Made by a program: the position numbers and the translations under genes | Notes under the pieces: generated by a model | The model's input: the letters and a program-made list of their open reading frames with translations, nothing else | Told to the model about the DNA's origin: nothing | The model's database searches: none | Shown here: piece by piece, positions 14,653-16,532 of the stretch | Layout of the letters: every line of letters starts with the position of its first letter | Numbering within the stretch: position 1 is the stretch's first letter | NCBI GenBank assembly: GCA_910585335.1 | Contig: CAJUCU010000027.1 | Coordinates: 1-16,532 of the forward strand | From: an uncultured Bacilli bacterium | GTDB lineage: Bacteria; Bacillota_I; Bacilli_A; RF39; UBA660 | Reading direction: 5' to 3' | Length of the DNA stretch: 16,532 nucleotides

Positions 14653-15193
14653 ATTAGCAGCAGGACTACAAAGTGATTCTATTGTAGATGGTGAAGGTAT
14701 CCGGACTGTCGTTTGGACACAAGGATGCCCCCATCATTGTAAAGGGTGCCATAATCCAGGAACTCATGATTTTCTTGGTGGTGCTATCGTTGATGTAGAG
14801 GATGTCATTGCAGAGTTAAAAACTATTAAAGGACAAGATGGTATTACTCTTTCAGGAGGAGATCCTGTCTGCCAAAGTGATGCTTGCCTAGAGATTGCTC
14901 GTGCAGCACATTCTATGGGATTAAATGTTTGGTGCTATACTGGTTTTACTTATGAAGAAATGATTAGAAATCCAAAACAAAAGAAGCTTTTAGAGGAAAT
15001 TGATGTTTTAGTAGATGGAAAATTTATTCTAGAAGAGAAAAGTTATGACCTTTATTTTAGAGGTTCTAAGAATCAAAGAATCATTGATGTAGCTAGATCT
15101 TTGGAAGAAGAAAAAGTTGTTTTAAAACCAGAATATGTCGAAAATAAAGAGTATGAGAATAATTATAAGAAACCAGAATATTTATTTATATAG
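14642..15193 (+). CDS. nrdG: Anaerobic ribonucleotide reductase activating protein of the split enzyme
   Basis: This 183-aa radical SAM protein has its [4Fe-4S] motif at C29-PHH-C33-KG-C36, followed by HNPGTHDF, and the SGGDP motif at 71-75 (ITLSGGDPV). DGEGIRTVVWTQGC and WCYTGFTYEEM are typical of NrdG. It is clearly a different version from the one at 9426. The start ATG lies within the last codons of the glycyl-radical gene (11-nt overlap, different frame) and has only a weak AAGAAGAG upstream. Its translation is thus probably coupled to that of its own substrate, the 59-aa radical subunit. This pairing suggests that the activase acts on the complex of small and large chains. Confidence 0.96.
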   Translation: MKIRLAAGLQSDSIVDGEGIRTVVWTQGCPHHCKGCHNPGTHDFLGGAIVDVEDVIAELKTIKGQDGITLSGGDPVCQSDACLEIARAAHSMGLNVWCYTGFTYEEMIRNPKQKKLLEEIDVLVDGKFILEEKSYDLYFRGSKNQRIIDVARSLEEEKVVLKPEYVENKEYENNYKKPEYLFI

Positions 15194-15206
15194 GTTTCTT
15201 TTTTTT
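15167..15206 (+). terminator. Terminator of the split nrdD operon
   Basis: AAGAAACC (15167-15174) pairs with GGTTTCTT (15193-15200), followed by an unbroken T run. The left arm lies in the end of nrdG, and the right arm begins in its stop codon. Confidence 0.75.
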
Positions 15207-15214
15207 AGTATTAA

Positions 15215-15223
15215 TGGTATGAT
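15215..15223 (+). promoter_or_regulatory. Extended -10 promoter of the 235-aa membrane protein gene
   Basis: TGGTATGAT is a close match to TGnTATAAT. GGAGG at 15236-15240 lies 6 nt before the ATG at 15247. Confidence 0.55.
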
Positions 15224-15246
15224 AGGGTAAATATTGGAGGCAAATT

Positions 15247-15954
15247 ATGAAGAATAGTAAAAAGACATCGAAAAAAAATAAATCATTTCGATTCTTGATT
15301 AAAATGTCTTTATGTTTAATTTATTTTGTAGTAGCATGTATTCTTGCTTATTGTGCTTTTCATTTATATACAGAAGAGATTAAGCCTATTAAATGGGAAA
15401 ATGCTAGTAATACGCGTGATTATACCTATATTGATATTGATAAAATGTCGGAGAAGTTTGCTACTATTGATGGACGGAAGGATATTCATTTTATTATAGA
15501 TGAAGAGAAAAAAACAGGGCTTTGGCATATTTATTTGTTAGCAATAGAGGAAAAGGATTATAAAAAGTATAAGAAAGTTATTGATTATTCATATGGAAGA
15601 GTGAAAGAAAGACCAAAAGCAGTTAGAGTTTATGGTTATCCTGTGGCAATTTCAACTGACTTGAAGCAGCTGACTATTAAAAATTATAAGAATTTTGTTT
15701 CGTTTGAAAATGAAGTGGAACTGACACTTGAAAATTTCAATGAGTATTTAACTAATACTTATTTAGATTCTACTAAAGAGCAAGTTCATAATTTTAATTG
15801 GTTTGTTGTTATTCTTATGGTTTTAGATTTGGTTTTGTTTGTATTAATTATCGTTACGATTTTAGATAAAGATAAACTAGTAGACGAAGTGGATCGGTTA
15901 GTTGAGTTAGAAGAGAAAAAGAGAAATCAAACAAAGAAGAAAAAGACAAAATAA
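15247..15954 (+). CDS. Two-pass membrane protein of unknown function
   Basis: The 235-aa protein starts with a basic, lysine-rich cytoplasmic tail, then a membrane segment (about 16-40, MSLCLIYFVVACILAYCAF) and a central domain of about 140 residues outside the membrane. A second membrane segment follows (about 185-206, WFVVILMVLDLVLFVLIIVT), then an acidic heptad-like helix (DKLVDEVDRLVELEEKKR) and a KKKKTK end. The outer domain has alternating strands (HFIIDEEKKTGLWHIYLLAI, RVYGYPVAIS) and no catalytic motif that I recognise. The layout resembles small sensory or scaffold membrane proteins of Bacillota, but I assign no family. It has its own promoter and terminator. Confidence 0.8.
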   Translation: MKNSKKTSKKNKSFRFLIKMSLCLIYFVVACILAYCAFHLYTEEIKPIKWENASNTRDYTYIDIDKMSEKFATIDGRKDIHFIIDEEKKTGLWHIYLLAIEEKDYKKYKKVIDYSYGRVKERPKAVRVYGYPVAISTDLKQLTIKNYKNFVSFENEVELTLENFNEYLTNTYLDSTKEQVHNFNWFVVILMVLDLVLFVLIIVTILDKDKLVDEVDRLVELEEKKRNQTKKKKTK

Positions 15955-15975
15955 AATCTTTTTCTTTTTGTCTTA
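15937..15975 (+). terminator. Possible terminator after the 235-aa membrane protein gene
   Basis: AAGAAAAAGA (15937-15946) and TCTTTTTCTT (15957-15966) form a perfect 10-bp, mostly A-U stem with a 10-nt loop, then TTTG. The alternative pair AAGACAAAA/TTTTGTCTT (15943-15951, 15966-15974) competes with it. The stem is weak in GC. Confidence 0.45.
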
Positions 15976-15979
15976 ATTA

Positions 15980-15988
15980 TGGTAGAAT
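15980..15988 (+). promoter_or_regulatory. Extended -10 promoter of the last gene
   Basis: TGGTAGAAT fits TGnTATAAT. Transcription would start near 15995, downstream of the ATG at 15979, which rules that codon out as the start of the next gene. Confidence 0.5.
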
Positions 15989-16017
15989 TAGTTTATAGAA
16001 GTAAAGAGGTGGTATGT

Positions 16018-16419
16018 GTGTGGAAAGAGGGATTTAAGGAGAGGTTACTTAAGTTTGCTGGATTTTTAGAATTAATTGCAGGAGCGATTGCTATCATTAT
16101 GGTTTGTTCTGTTTTAGTGCATGATAGAATGGATGTTGTTATTGGTGGATTTGTTGTTGATAAGAATTCGATTTTATCATTGATATTGATTTTTCTAATT
16201 GCTATATTACAAATTGTCGGTGGTCTTTTGGCAATTGGATATGCTAAGGGGCATAATACTAATTTTTGTTTTATTGTTGGATTAATATTGTTATTTTTGC
16301 AGGCTCTTACTTTGAATAAGGTTGATAGAAGTGTAGAAGCATTTGTTATTGATTTGATTAGTATTGGTATTCCAAGTTTCTATTTGTACGCTGTTATTCA
16401 TTGTAAAAATAATCATTAA
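16018..16419 (+). CDS. Small four-pass membrane protein of unknown function
   Basis: I place the start at GTG 16018, giving 133 aa, because AGGTGG (16007-16012) lies 5 nt before it. The in-frame ATG at 15979 overlaps the promoter -10 box and has no ribosome site. The protein begins MWKEGFKERLLKFAGFLEL and has about four membrane segments (12-35, 52-76, 81-98, 106-127) with short loops, the first outer loop being HDRMDVVIGGFVVDKNS. No family is recognised. The absence of conserved charged residues in the membrane argues against an ion-coupled transporter. It is probably monocistronic, with its own promoter and terminator. Confidence 0.75.
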   Translation: MWKEGFKERLLKFAGFLELIAGAIAIIMVCSVLVHDRMDVVIGGFVVDKNSILSLILIFLIAILQIVGGLLAIGYAKGHNTNFCFIVGLILLFLQALTLNKVDRSVEAFVIDLISIGIPSFYLYAVIHCKNNH

Positions 16420-16430
16420 AATTATTCATA

Positions 16431-16459
16431 AAAAAGCAGGAGTTAATCCTGTTTTTTTT
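16431..16459 (+). terminator. Terminator of the last membrane protein gene
   Basis: AAAAAGCAGGA and TCCTGTTTTTT form a stem around GTTAA, with the core CAGGA/TCCTG. The T run continues beyond the stem, and an A run before it could allow bidirectional use. Confidence 0.8.
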
Positions 16460-16485
16460 GTTTTTTTCTAAAAGGAAAAAGTGGT

Positions 16486-16506
16486 CATAAAGTTAAATAC
16501 TTTATG
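16486..16506. repeat. Inverted repeat near the right end of the window
   Basis: CATAAAGT (16486-16493) and ACTTTATG (16499-16506) flank TAAAT. The minus strand has a short T run after the stem, so it may terminate a gene beyond the window, or it may be an operator. No gene is visible from 16420 to the end. Confidence 0.4.
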
Positions 16507-16532
16507 ATAATAAAAATACCATAAATCCTATT

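Noticed and set aside
15979..16017. ATG 15979 as the start of the last membrane protein
   Set aside because: It overlaps the TGGTAGAAT -10 box and lacks a ribosome site. GTG 16018 has AGGTGG 5 nt upstream.
1..16532. CRISPR array, tRNA, rRNA, insertion sequence or prophage
   Set aside because: No regularly spaced repeats, tRNA-like cloverleaf, transposase or integrase sequence was seen on either strand.

Overview
The window is AT-rich, uses TAA, TAG and TGA as stops with TGG for tryptophan, and has strong GGAGG ribosome sites and T-tailed terminators. This points to a low-GC Bacillota bacterium. Two separate anaerobic (class III) ribonucleotide reductase systems suggest a strict or facultative anaerobe, plausibly gut-associated. 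I cannot place the species from sequence alone.

Layout. Positions 1-536 hold the 3' end of a repeat-type surface protein. Next come a small lipoprotein (624-1166) and a secreted D-Ala-D-Ala carboxypeptidase (1241-2269). A membrane-anchored metallophosphoesterase (2258-3172, minus strand) converges on the carboxypeptidase with a 12-nt overlap. The RNA-binding protein Tex (3293-5437) and a DinD-like protein (5602-6429) follow. A Crp/Fnr-family regulator (6543-7166, minus) is divergent from a nucleotide-metabolism operon: nrdD, nrdG, a frameshifted small gene, dut, an unknown gene and tdk (7281-11830). After a terminator and an AT-rich gap, a second operon (12120-15193) encodes another class III reductase and its activase. 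Two unrecognised membrane proteins close the window.

Main discovery. The second reductase is split. Its large chain (771 aa) carries the ATP-cone, the catalytic barrel and the metal-binding cysteines, but stops just before the glycyl-radical loop. That loop (RxTGYL, then RFNNGK and DRVKH) is a separate 59-aa protein at 14473-14652. It has its own AAGGAGG ribosome site and overlaps the start of its activase gene nrdG by 11 nt. The enzyme therefore appears to be a two-chain glycyl-radical reductase with a detachable radical subunit, rather than a damaged gene.

How the genes work together. Both reductases would make dNTPs without oxygen. Dut removes dUTP and supplies dUMP, and Tdk salvages thymidine. 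A 16-bp palindrome (7214-7229) between the Crp/Fnr gene and the first nrdD is centred about 42 bp before the inferred transcription start. That is the classic class II activator position for this family, so the divergent regulator probably controls the dNTP operon.
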